Source of the DNA: JAAFHN01 sp031421855
Lineage (GTDB): Bacteria; Pseudomonadota; Gammaproteobacteria; Burkholderiales; Burkholderiaceae_C
NCBI GenBank assembly: GCA_031421855.1
Contig: JANOPN010000126.1
Location: forward strand, 1-40,007
Reading direction: 5' to 3'
DNA: 40,007 nt
Below are positions 23,170 to 31,364 of the stretch, in pieces (positions within the stretch are counted from its first letter, which is position 1; each line of letters opens with the position of its first letter). A program made the position numbers and the translations under genes. The notes under the pieces are model-generated. The model was not told where the DNA came from and ran no database searches. It saw only the letters and a program-made list of their open reading frames with translations.

Positions 23170-24276
23170 TCACTCTCCTCGTTTGAGCCAGCGCGGCACT
23201 TTAAACCGAACAATGGTGACGTAAGCCACGACATAGCTGATTGCGAACACCAAGCAAAAACCCAGCAATACCCAACTGCTGCGCCAAAACAGCACTGCTG
23301 GCACCACGGTGAGCATGAAAAACCCCCACAAATAGGGCGAGGTGCGGTTGTTGCGCATGAGCATGCGCCGCGCCGCATCGTCGTGGAACACGCCGCGCAC
23401 GATGCGCCGATACACCAGTTGGTGAAAGTGCAACGCATCCGCCACGCCCGGGGTTTGACCTCGGGCGAGTTTGCGATAGATTGAAAACAAGGTCTCCCAA
23501 ACTGGGTACATGACCAAAAGCATCGGGAAAAACGGCGACACCTCGGGGTGACGCATCACCAGCTGAATGCCCAGCAAAGCGATCACCAAACCCCACAAAT
23601 AGGCACCGCAATCACCGGCAAAGAGCACACCACGTGGGTAGTTCCAGGCTAAAAAACCCCCCGTGGCCGCCGCAACCGCCACACAAATCGCCGCCAGCTG
23701 CCGATCGCCGAGTTGCAAGGCAATGTGCGCCATCGCCAAACACACGGCGCCCGCCACAAACCCGGCCAATCCGTTGTAGCCGTCGATCAAATTAAAGGCG
23801 TGCGGTGCACCCGCCAAAGCCAAAAACGCCAAGCCGACACCCAGCCATGGCCATGCCGACCACCACACGTCAATGCCGTCAAGGCCCAAGCGCGGCACCG
23901 ACAAATCAAGCAACCAAACAGCCAAGCCAGCGGAAACCAGCCCCAAACCCAAGCGATGGCGCACCGACACACGTTGCGTGACGTCTTCAATCAGACCAAT
24001 TAGAAATACCGGCAAAACAACAGCGATGGACTTCAAAAACCAGGTGAGGTCAAAGTACGTGTAAGTCTGCGGAAAAGCCGCCGACACCGCGGCCGCAGCC
24101 AAACAACCCGCGCCCACGGCAACCCCGCCAACCCGAGGAACCGAGCCGGCATGAAAGCGCTGTGCTCGGTCACCCGCGTACGCTCGTGCGTGGCGCGTGG
24201 CATAGCGAACCAAGTAAATACCCGCCAACCACGCGACAATGAATGCTGCGACTGCTATTGCTACCATGGCATGCAT
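23170..24276 (-). CDS. Polyprenyl-phosphate sugar-1-phosphate transferase (WecA/MraY-like GT4)
   Basis: About 368 residues, 10-11 predicted membrane helices. It should transfer a sugar-1-phosphate from a nucleotide sugar to undecaprenyl phosphate at the inner face of the membrane, starting a surface glycan. Motifs: HAGSVPRVGGVAVGAG at the N-terminus (VPRxGG), GLIEDVTQR where most relatives have a DD pair, FNLIDGYNGLAGF (NxxDGxNGL) and FAGDCGAYLWG (GDxG). The C-terminal basic loop (ADALHFHQLVYRRIV) replaces the usual HxHH pattern. The start is uncertain between 24276 and 24267. It diverges from the GT2-flippase-methyltransferase operon across repeat copy F. Confidence 0.85.
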   Translation of the reverse strand: MHAMVAIAVAAFIVAWLAGIYLVRYATRHARAYAGDRAQRFHAGSVPRVGGVAVGAGCLAAAAVSAAFPQTYTYFDLTWFLKSIAVVLPVFLIGLIEDVTQRVSVRHRLGLGLVSAGLAVWLLDLSVPRLGLDGIDVWWSAWPWLGVGLAFLALAGAPHAFNLIDGYNGLAGFVAGAVCLAMAHIALQLGDRQLAAICVAVAAATGGFLAWNYPRGVLFAGDCGAYLWGLVIALLGIQLVMRHPEVSPFFPMLLVMYPVWETLFSIYRKLARGQTPGVADALHFHQLVYRRIVRGVFHDDAARRMLMRNNRTSPYLWGFFMLTVVPAVLFWRSSWVLLGFCLVFAISYVVAYVTIVRFKVPRWLKRGE

Positions 24277-24315
24277 TGTCGCAGCATGGCGACCGCGCAA
24301 AGATAATCAAAAATC

Positions 24316-24355
24316 ATAGCAACAAACTCAATGAATCCGGTGACCAACGGCTGAT
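24316..24355 (+). repeat. Dispersed 40-bp repeat, family 1, copy F
   Basis: Starts ATAGCAACAAACTCAATGAA and continues TCCGGTGACCAACGGCTGAT. It occupies the divergent promoter region between the WecA-like transferase and the glycosyltransferase, so both promoters must accommodate it or lie beside it. Confidence 0.8.
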
Positions 24356-24381
24356 TTACCTTGAAATTCAGCCCCAAATCC

Positions 24382-25230
24382 ATGCAAGACATGCCAAGCA
24401 CCTCGCCCGCAACACCGCCGACTCCCATGACTGGGTTGCCTGGGTTGCCTGGCTTGACTGGGTTGACCGTCTCGGTCGTGAGCCACGGCCATGGTGACAT
24501 GGTGGTGCAGCTGTTGCAAGATTTTGCTCAGGCCAACTGCCGCATCGAGCGGATCATCATCACACTCAACCTAGCGACAGAGTCAAGCGCTGAATTGCGC
24601 GCCATGGCAGCAAGTTTGCTGTGGCCGGTCGAATTCATCGCCAATGCAAAGCCGCTGGGGTTCGGGGCCAATCACAACCAAGCCTTCAAGCACGCGACAG
24701 CGACTGGCTTGGGTGCAAGCGGCGCGTTTGCCGTTGTCAACCCCGACATCCGACTTTGGCGCACCCACGATGTGCCAACAGACCCGTTCGAGCCCTTGCT
24801 GGCAGCGATGTCGACACCCCAAACCGCACTGGCGGCGCCATCGGTTGTGAGCAGCAACGGCACACCAGAAGACGCGTGGCGACAAACGCTCACCCCGTGG
24901 CGACTCATCCAACGCTACGCCACCCAAGGGCTGCGAGCGCCGCAACCAGCGGCCACCGCGCAGTGGGCAGCGGGCATGTTTTGGGTGTGCAGCGTGCCAG
25001 CTTGGCGCGAAGTGGGCGGATTCGACGAAGGCTACTTCATGTACTGCGAAGACATGGACCTGTGCCTGAAGTTCACTGACGCCGGCTGGCGACTCGCCTT
25101 TGTCGGCGCGGCGCGGGTCATTCACGACGCGCAGCGTGCCAGCCACCGCCAAAACAGCCACATGCGCTGGCACATCCAAAGTTTGCTGCGTTTTTGGCGA
25201 AAACGCGTGATTCGCTGGGCTTGGAGATGA
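24382..25230 (+). CDS. Family 2 glycosyltransferase (rhamnosyltransferase-like)
   Basis: 282 residues from ATG 24382; ATG 24427 is an alternative because the catalytic domain only begins at LTVSVVSHGHGDM. Core landmarks: FIANAKPLGFGANHNQAF, AVVNPDIRL (the DxD-like nucleotide-sugar site, here NPDI), WAAGMFWVCSVPAWREVGGFDEGYFMYCEDMDLCLKF (the acceptor/catalytic ED segment typical of rhamnosyl- and similar transferases). The first 30 residues are Pro/Thr-rich and include a 9-bp minisatellite product (GLPGLPGLTGLT). The stop overlaps the next start (ATGA at 25227). Donor and acceptor are unknown. Confidence 0.85.
   Translation: MQDMPSTSPATPPTPMTGLPGLPGLTGLTVSVVSHGHGDMVVQLLQDFAQANCRIERIIITLNLATESSAELRAMAASLLWPVEFIANAKPLGFGANHNQAFKHATATGLGASGAFAVVNPDIRLWRTHDVPTDPFEPLLAAMSTPQTALAAPSVVSSNGTPEDAWRQTLTPWRLIQRYATQGLRAPQPAATAQWAAGMFWVCSVPAWREVGGFDEGYFMYCEDMDLCLKFTDAGWRLAFVGAARVIHDAQRASHRQNSHMRWHIQSLLRFWRKRVIRWAWR
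24431..24466 (+). repeat. 9-bp minisatellite, four units
   Basis: Four tandem 9-bp units close to CTGGGTTGC (the third is CTGGCTTGA, the fourth CTGGGTTGA), all in frame and encoding collagen-like Gly-Leu-Pro/Thr triplets at the N-terminus of the glycosyltransferase. A multiple of three keeps the frame if copy number changes. Confidence 0.7.
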
Positions 25231-26483
25231 GCCTCAAACGCAACACGGTTTGGAATTTGCTGGGCGTTGGCCTGCCCCTGGCTGTGGCAGTCTTGGCCAT
25301 ACCTGTGCTGATGCGCGGCTTGGGTTTGGAGCGTTTTGGTGTTTTGGCGCTGCTTTGGGCTTTGATTGGCTACTTGGGGCTTTTTGAGTTTGGTTTGGGC
25401 CGAACCATGACCGTTAAATTAGCGAAATTGGGTGTCAACAGCCCGGCCAGCCCAGCGCTGGTTCGATGCGGCTTAACGTTAGGGCTAGCAGCCGGCATAG
25501 CCGGTGCAGCGCTCACGGCAGCACTGGCACCTTGGCTCGTGGGCAGTTGGCTGCGCGTGCCTGCGAATCTGCAAAGTGACGCGTTGCAAGCCTTTTTGAT
25601 CGCCAGCATCGGCGTGATCGCAACGACTGGCATGGGCGTGGCCCGTGGCGTGCTGGAGGGACAACTGCGATTTGCGCAGTCCAATGCACTGAGGGTTGTG
25701 ACGGGGGTGTCAGGATTCGCACTGCCGTGGATCAGCCTGCACGCGTTCGGGCCGAGTTTGAGCGCCATCGCCACACTGATGGTGATCGGCCGGGTGGCGT
25801 GTTGGTTGGCAGCGTTTGCCTTGCTCTGGCAGGCCATGCGCCAAAAGCCAGCCCCAGGCTGGTGGAGCCAATGGCGCGAGCTGCTGGGTTTTGGCGGTTG
25901 GCTCACGGTCAGCGCCATCGTTGGCCCCATCATGGTGTACGGGGACCGCTTCTTTTTGGGTGCTTCGCTGAGCTTGGCCGATGTGTCGCGTTACAGCGTG
26001 GTGCAAGAAATGTTGCAACGGCTCTTGGTGTTTCCCAATGCGTTCACCAGTGCATGGTTGCCAGCACTGGCCAGCCACAACGCAGCCGATCGACGCGCGC
26101 AATACCGCGCCGGTCTGCCCAAATACACAGCGGCCATGCTGCTGATATGCGTGGTGGCGGCAATGATGGTCGAGCCCGTCATTTCAATCTGGTTGGGCGA
26201 CTCGGTCGCGCAACAAGTCAAAAACATGGCCTGGGTGCTTTGCGCGGGCATATTTTTCAACGCCATGGGGCAGCTGCCGTTCACCTTGCTGCATGCCAGC
26301 GGCCAGGTGCGAGCGACCGCCTTGTTTCACATCATTCAGTTGCCACTCTATCTGGGCGGCGTGTTTTGGCTCACCCAGCACTGGGGTTTGGTCGGTGCGG
26401 CGCTGGCCTGGACCCTTCGCGCGGCAGTGGATTGGTTGGGCCTTCATTGGCTGGTGCAGCGCCAGCAGGCAGCTTCAAAATGA
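25227..26483 (+). CDS. Wzx-like polysaccharide flippase
   Basis: 418 residues, about 12 membrane helices along its length. The N-terminus SLKRNTVWNLLGVGLPLAVAVLAIPVLMRGLGLERFGVL is typical of the polysaccharide biosynthesis protein family (MOP superfamily). It should move a lipid-linked oligosaccharide across the inner membrane. Start at ATG 25227 overlaps the glycosyltransferase stop, and the stop overlaps the methyltransferase start (ATGA at 26480), giving a tight three-gene operon. No Wzy polymerase or chain-length regulator is in the window. Confidence 0.85.
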   Translation: MSLKRNTVWNLLGVGLPLAVAVLAIPVLMRGLGLERFGVLALLWALIGYLGLFEFGLGRTMTVKLAKLGVNSPASPALVRCGLTLGLAAGIAGAALTAALAPWLVGSWLRVPANLQSDALQAFLIASIGVIATTGMGVARGVLEGQLRFAQSNALRVVTGVSGFALPWISLHAFGPSLSAIATLMVIGRVACWLAAFALLWQAMRQKPAPGWWSQWRELLGFGGWLTVSAIVGPIMVYGDRFFLGASLSLADVSRYSVVQEMLQRLLVFPNAFTSAWLPALASHNAADRRAQYRAGLPKYTAAMLLICVVAAMMVEPVISIWLGDSVAQQVKNMAWVLCAGIFFNAMGQLPFTLLHASGQVRATALFHIIQLPLYLGGVFWLTQHWGLVGAALAWTLRAAVDWLGLHWLVQRQQAASK

Positions 26484-27490
26484 CAACATTGCGCCCCGGT
26501 TTTGGACAAAGTTGGCCAGCTGACGAACTGGAGACCTTGGCCGCGTGTCAAATCTGTGGCCATGAGCGCCTCGCGGTCGCTGCTGAAGCTGTTGAGGACT
26601 GGAGTTTTCGTTCGGCAGCCGGGCGCTGGACCTATTGGCGATGTGCCGGGTGCCACGCTTTGGTGCTCAACCCGCGCCCGACCGCGGACAACATCAGTCA
26701 TGCCTACGCCAGCTACTACACCCATGTTGATTTGGAACGCACAGGCCTACAAGTGGAGCTGAGGACGCGTTTGCGCAACGAAGCTTGGGCGATTGGATGG
26801 GGTGCCGACTTATCGCCAAGACTGAACCTGCCGCGTGTCATCTCACCCTTGTTTCGCTCTTTAGCTCGTCGAGCTTATCCTGGGTTCGTGATCGCTTGTT
26901 TGGCGGGGCTTGCGCGAGGAAAATTGCTTGATGTCGGCTGTGGCAATGGCCGCTACCTCGACATTGCAATCCAGTTGGGTTTTGATGCTCAAGGCATTGA
27001 CCCCGACCCGTCGGCCGTGGCGTTTGTGAGTCAGCGCGGGTTGCGGGTCAGTCAAGGCGGCTTTGAAAACCTGGCAGAAATGCCTTCCGACTTTGATGTG
27101 GTTGTTGCGTCTCACGTGCTGGAGCATGCGCACGACCCCGTGCAGGCTTTGGTCAATCTGTTGGCGCGTGTTCGCGCGGGCGGTCACTTGATCTTGGCCT
27201 TGCCTAACGCACAAAGCCCGGTATTTGACGCGTTTGGCCCTCACTGGCGAGGCCTCGAGGCACCTCGACACATTGCGATACCGGCGAGGGCTCACCTCAC
27301 GAAGTTGCTAACGGATCGCGGCTGCATCGTCACCCCCGCGCTGATTAACCGGGCGTACACCTGGGATGAATCGGTTGGTATTGCCAATTCGCAGCGGGCG
27401 GCGGCTCCGTCCGCAACCAACCCATCCAACGGTGAACCCGACTTGATCGAGCTACTCATTCAAACGCCGACGCATCGAATCCCACTCTGA
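26480..27490 (+). CDS. Class I SAM-dependent methyltransferase with N-terminal zinc-ribbon motif
   Basis: 336 residues. C23-x2-C26 in ACQICGH and a second pair in WRCAGCHALVLNPRP look like a structural zinc site as found in sugar methyltransferases. The SAM domain starts near residue 148 with LLDVGCGNGRYLDIA (motif I), then GIDPDPSA, VVVASHVLEHAHDP (motif post-I/II) and LILALPN. The C-terminus ...IQTPTHRIPL. Being last in the GT2-flippase operon it probably methylates a glycan or its nucleotide sugar, but a lipid acceptor is possible. The start overlaps the flippase stop. Confidence 0.85.
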   Translation: MTTLRPGFGQSWPADELETLAACQICGHERLAVAAEAVEDWSFRSAAGRWTYWRCAGCHALVLNPRPTADNISHAYASYYTHVDLERTGLQVELRTRLRNEAWAIGWGADLSPRLNLPRVISPLFRSLARRAYPGFVIACLAGLARGKLLDVGCGNGRYLDIAIQLGFDAQGIDPDPSAVAFVSQRGLRVSQGGFENLAEMPSDFDVVVASHVLEHAHDPVQALVNLLARVRAGGHLILALPNAQSPVFDAFGPHWRGLEAPRHIAIPARAHLTKLLTDRGCIVTPALINRAYTWDESVGIANSQRAAAPSATNPSNGEPDLIELLIQTPTHRIPL

Positions 27491-27536
27491 CCTTGCGGTG
27501 CTCTTGAAATGGTGTGGCTGTTAGCATCGCGCCAGC

Positions 27537-29534
27537 ATGACATCACTTGAACTCGCTCTGTTGTACCTACTCGCGGCGGTGCTCGGCGTGGTGGCGTGCC
27601 GCTTGGCCAAGTTGCCACCCATTTTGGGCTACCTCGCCGTCGGTGTGCTGATTGGACCCAATGCGCTTGCATTGGCCGAAAACACCAGCTCGGTTCGCTA
27701 CCTAGCTGAATTTGGTGTCGTGTTTTTGATGTTCGTCATCGGACTCGAGTTCAACCTGCCCAAACTGCGATCCATGCGCCAACATGTGTTTGGGCTGGGC
27801 TTAAGTCAAGTTGTTTTGACGCTGGTTTTGACCGTAGCGGGCACGACTGGCATCGTCGCATTGTTTGGCAATTGGGCCCCAAAAGACTGGCAGATCGATT
27901 GGCGCGAGGCCATCGTTTTGGGCGGTGCGCTCACCATGAGCAGCACCGCCATCATTGTCAGGTTGATGGTTGAGCGGCTGGAATTGGAGAGCGAGCACGG
28001 CAAGCGGGTGATGGGCGTTTTGCTTTTCCAAGACTTGGCGGTTGTGCCACTCTTGGTATTGATCCCTGCGTTGGCAGCTCCGGGCGAAAATTTGCTTCAG
28101 TCGCTTGCTTTGGCCTGTGTCAAGGCGGCCTTACTCATCACCGTTCTCTTGATCGGCGGCCGCCAGGTCATGCGCTGGTGGTTGACCTTGGTTGCGCGTC
28201 GCAAGAGTGAAGAGCTGTTTGTGCTCAATTTGTTGCTGATTGCGCTGGGCCTGGCTTGGTTGACCGAGCACGCCGGCTTGAGCCTGGCGCTAGGCGCATT
28301 CATCGCGGGCATGTTGGTGTCTGAGACCGAATTCAAGCACCAGGTTGAAACCGATATTCGACCGTTTCACGACGTGTTGCTCGGCCTGTTTTTCATCACC
28401 ATTGGCATGTTGCTTGATTGGCGATTGGTGTTGGAGCGATGGCCTTTGGTGCTGTTGCTTTTGGTGCTGCCCATCGCGTTCAAGCTTGGGCTGGTGTTTG
28501 CGCTGGCCAAGGCCTTGGGCGCCAGCAGCGGCGTGGCGCTTCGAACCGGCTTGTACTTGGCGCAAGCGGGCGAGTTCGGCTTTGTTTTGTTGAGTTTGGC
28601 GACCGAACACAAACTCGTTCACCCGGCCTTGCTCAACCCGATCCTGGCCAGCATGGTGCTGTCGATGTTGGCCACGCCGTTCATCGTGATGTATAGCAAC
28701 CGAATCGTGATGCGATTCGTTCAAAGCGAGTGGATGCTTCAGTCTTTGCAAATGACAACCATTGCCAAGAAGTCCATCAGCACGACACGTCACGTCATCA
28801 TTTGTGGATATGGCCGCAGCGGTCAAAACCTCGCCCGCATGTTGGACGGCGAAAAAATTCCCTACATGGCCTTGGACCTCGACCCCGACCGCGTTCGACA
28901 AGCGGCCGCCGCCGGACATTCGGTGGTGTTTGGCGACGCGGCGCGGTTGCAAGCGTTGATGGCGGCTGGCCTGGCTCGAGCCAGTGCGGTGGTTGTGACG
29001 TATTTGGATGTGCCCGGCGCCATCAAGGTCTTGGCCAGCATTCGATCGCACGCGCCTCAAGTGCCGGTGATTGTTCGCACCCAAGACGACCTCGACCTTG
29101 AGCGGCTGTTGGCGGCTGGCGCGACCGAAGTTGTGCCTGAAAGCATCGAGGGCTCACTCATGCTGGCAAGCCACGCGTTGGCGCTGGTGGGTGTACCCAT
29201 GCGACGCGTCATTCGCACGGTGCAAGAGCAACGCGATGCGCGATACAACTTACTTCGCGGCTACTTTCACGGTGCCGACGACGACACCGCTGACGAGGCC
29301 GAGCAAGTTCGGCTCGAAACCATCACATTGCCCAGTGCGACTCGCGCCGATGGCAAACGCTTGACTGACTTCGCACTGCACGCTTTGGGCGTGCGCGTGG
29401 TGGCGCTGCGCCGTGCTAACGGGGAAGCGGTTACACCAGACGACGAGACGGTGTTGCGCGCATCGGATGCTGTCGTGTTGAGCGGTCGCACCGAAGCCCT
29501 GGCTTTGGCGCACGACAAACTGCTTCGGGGATAG
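27537..29534 (+). CDS. CPA2-family cation:proton antiporter with RCK domains (KefB/YbaL-like)
   Basis: 665 residues. Residues about 1-390 form 12-13 membrane helices with landmarks of the CPA2 family (LPPILGYLAVGVLIGPNAL, FLMFVIGLEF, GGALTMSSTAIIVRLM, LGAFIAGMLVSETEFKHQVE, TIGMLLDW). An RCK-N/TrkA-N nucleotide-binding domain begins near residue 417 (RHVIICGYGRSGQNLARML; then YMALDLDPDRV). An RCK-C/TrkA-C domain covers about 585-662. Such proteins exchange K+ or Na+ for protons, usually under nucleotide or glutathione control. No KefF/KefG-like ancillary gene is adjacent. The next gene, apt, follows after 21 bp. Confidence 0.92.
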   Translation: MTSLELALLYLLAAVLGVVACRLAKLPPILGYLAVGVLIGPNALALAENTSSVRYLAEFGVVFLMFVIGLEFNLPKLRSMRQHVFGLGLSQVVLTLVLTVAGTTGIVALFGNWAPKDWQIDWREAIVLGGALTMSSTAIIVRLMVERLELESEHGKRVMGVLLFQDLAVVPLLVLIPALAAPGENLLQSLALACVKAALLITVLLIGGRQVMRWWLTLVARRKSEELFVLNLLLIALGLAWLTEHAGLSLALGAFIAGMLVSETEFKHQVETDIRPFHDVLLGLFFITIGMLLDWRLVLERWPLVLLLLVLPIAFKLGLVFALAKALGASSGVALRTGLYLAQAGEFGFVLLSLATEHKLVHPALLNPILASMVLSMLATPFIVMYSNRIVMRFVQSEWMLQSLQMTTIAKKSISTTRHVIICGYGRSGQNLARMLDGEKIPYMALDLDPDRVRQAAAAGHSVVFGDAARLQALMAAGLARASAVVVTYLDVPGAIKVLASIRSHAPQVPVIVRTQDDLDLERLLAAGATEVVPESIEGSLMLASHALALVGVPMRRVIRTVQEQRDARYNLLRGYFHGADDDTADEAEQVRLETITLPSATRADGKRLTDFALHALGVRVVALRRANGEAVTPDDETVLRASDAVVLSGRTEALALAHDKLLRG

Positions 29535-29555
29535 TTACGGCTCAAGGAGACTCAC

Positions 29556-30095
29556 ATGGATACGGCAACCTACCTCAAATCCCACATTCGCACGGTGCCA
29601 GATTGGCCCGAAAAGGGCGTGCAGTTTCGCGACATCACGCCGCTTTTGCAAAATCCCAAGGTGTTTCGCGTGTTAATTGATGCATTCGTGCACCGCTACA
29701 TGGATCAGCGCATTGATGTTGTCGCCGGCTTGGATGCACGCGGCTTCATTTTGGGTTCGGTCGTGGCTTATGAGCTCAATCTGGGATTTGTTCCGATTCG
29801 CAAAAAAGGCAAACTGCCTTTCACCACGGTCGAAGAAACCTACGAGCTCGAATACGGCAGCGCAACCGTGGAGTTGCACACCGACGCCGTCAAGCCCGGC
29901 GACCGTGTGCTGCTGATCGACGACCTGATCGCCACCGGCGGCACGATGATGGCAGGCAAAAAACTGCTGGAGCGTTTGGGCGCTCAAGTCGTTGAGGGCG
30001 CAGCCATTGTTGATTTGCCCGAGCTCGGTGGCTCAAAACGCTTGATCGACGGCGGGCTGAAACTGCACACCCTGTTGTCGTTCGAGGGGCATTGA
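29556..30095 (+). CDS. apt: Adenine phosphoribosyltransferase
   Basis: 179 residues, the normal size. Converts adenine and PRPP to AMP and pyrophosphate (purine salvage). VLLIDDLIATGGT at about 115-127 is the PRPP-binding motif; FRDITPLL at the N-terminus, GLDARGFILG and the YELEYGSATVELH flexible loop are typical of Apt. An AAGGAG Shine-Dalgarno lies 8 bp before ATG 29556. It follows the antiporter by 21 bp and is convergent with the gene ending at 30102, leaving only 6 bp and no terminator. Confidence 0.96.
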   Translation: MDTATYLKSHIRTVPDWPEKGVQFRDITPLLQNPKVFRVLIDAFVHRYMDQRIDVVAGLDARGFILGSVVAYELNLGFVPIRKKGKLPFTTVEETYELEYGSATVELHTDAVKPGDRVLLIDDLIATGGTMMAGKKLLERLGAQVVEGAAIVDLPELGGSKRLIDGGLKLHTLLSFEGH

Positions 30096-30101
30096 GCCCA
30101 A

Positions 30102-31184
30102 TCAGCGAAGTTCGCCGTACTGCGTCGTTCCCAAGGCCGGTGGCGCAAAGTCAGGGTCAACGGCTTCGGTGTCCTCAAAGCCAGTCAGGAGCATCACGTT
30201 ATTGCCACTGGCGGCGGGTGCTGCCGGCGGCTTCACTGGGGCTCGGGTTTGCACCGTTGGTGCGGCGCGTTGCACCGCCGGTTGAGCTCTCAGCGGGCCT
30301 GCGCCAGCGGCCAATGCACGCTTAAACGCCTCAACTTCGTCGACCGCGATGGGCTCAAATCGACCCGATCCTGGCTGCATCGCTTGCGTGCGCTCAGTCG
30401 CGGGGTGGTCAAGCGACAGGTCCAGCGCAGCGTCTGTGTCGTCGTCTGACCCTTCGGGAAACAACGGCATCGGTCGCGATATCGGGGGCGCAGACCGATG
30501 GTCGGGAGTCGGTGGACGCGCAGGGGCCGCGGATCGCGCCGCTTGCTGTGCCGCAGCGGCAGCCGCAGCGCCAATCGCACCAGCGGCCAAACCAACCGTC
30601 GCCGCCTGGGCCATGCTTGACGGCGGTGGGGCTGAGTTCCCTGTGGCCAAGCCCGAGTGTTGCAAGTTCGGGTGCAAGGGCGGATGGGCCACGTTCTCGC
30701 TGGGCAGCGGCGCACCGCCGACCCCGGCGGTTTTGGTGAGCGTGAGTTGATCGGTGAGCCGCCAATACACGGCACTGACCACCACCCCATGTCGATTTTT
30801 GGCACTTTGAGCGATTAAGGCCTCAATTTCACCCCACCGATCGGGGTTACCGCCAAATTCCGTGGCCAAGTCGACCATGACGATGAACTGCAAACCGCGC
30901 GGGTCCAAAGCCAAAGCCTTGAATTTGTAACCAGCCGACAGCACGCCAGAGCGAATCATCGACTCGCGAACGATGCCGTACAGCAACTCTCGGCGCATGT
31001 AGCGTGCGTTTTTCTTTTGCTCGCGCCCCGCGTTGGCGCTGACCGCCGCAGTGGGCGCGGGCGTGTGACCCGGTGGATGCTGTGTTCGCCCAAATGGCCG
31101 CGTCACGTCAGGCGGACGCGTCAACCCCGAGCTCGACGACGGCGGCGCTTTCTTATTGCTCTTAAACCAATCCAACAAACCCAT
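30102..31184 (-). CDS. Hypothetical protein with Ala/Pro-rich middle region
   Basis: 360 residues from ATG 31184 (MGLLDWFKSNKK), preceded by a Shine-Dalgarno-like AGGACGG; the frame runs further upstream but without protein-like sequence. Not recognised. A folded segment seems to lie at about 70-165 (RYMRRELLYGIVRESMIRSGVLSAGYKFKALALDPRGLQFIVMVDLA), followed by a long Ala/Pro-rich region with an all-small stretch (AAGAIGAAAAAAAQQAA) and an acidic, disordered tail ending GTTQYGELR. No signal peptide; the small-residue stretch is too weak for a sure membrane helix. It lies downstream of mnmE on the same strand, with a 10-bp palindrome AGACCGGTCT at 31209-31218 ahead of it. A regulator or scaffold is possible, nothing more can be said. 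Confidence 0.65.
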   Translation of the reverse strand: MGLLDWFKSNKKAPPSSSSGLTRPPDVTRPFGRTQHPPGHTPAPTAAVSANAGREQKKNARYMRRELLYGIVRESMIRSGVLSAGYKFKALALDPRGLQFIVMVDLATEFGGNPDRWGEIEALIAQSAKNRHGVVVSAVYWRLTDQLTLTKTAGVGGAPLPSENVAHPPLHPNLQHSGLATGNSAPPPSSMAQAATVGLAAGAIGAAAAAAAQQAARSAAPARPPTPDHRSAPPISRPMPLFPEGSDDDTDAALDLSLDHPATERTQAMQPGSGRFEPIAVDEVEAFKRALAAGAGPLRAQPAVQRAAPTVQTRAPVKPPAAPAASGNNVMLLTGFEDTEAVDPDFAPPALGTTQYGELR

Positions 31185-31364
31185 GATGCCGTCCTGAAAT
31201 ACCAAAATAGACCGGTCTGGTCGAAGCACTAAAAAGCACCGCAAGGCCGACCGCAAACAATCCCCGATAAACAAACGCACCTGTTTCGATGCTCATCCGT
31301 TGCGCCACATTGTGATCGCGATGTCACTTTTGAGCAAATTTTGTGCAAAAGCGTCAAATTTGTC

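Noticed and set aside
25727..26479. Upstream extension of the methyltransferase frame across the flippase
   Set aside because: The sequence is an out-of-frame shadow of the flippase; the ATGA overlap at 26480 gives the natural start.
31209..31218. Palindrome AGACCGGTCT before the unrecognised protein at 30102
   Set aside because: At ten bases it is short enough to occur by chance, it does not sit in a recognisable promoter, and it has no second copy in the window. Kept only as a note.
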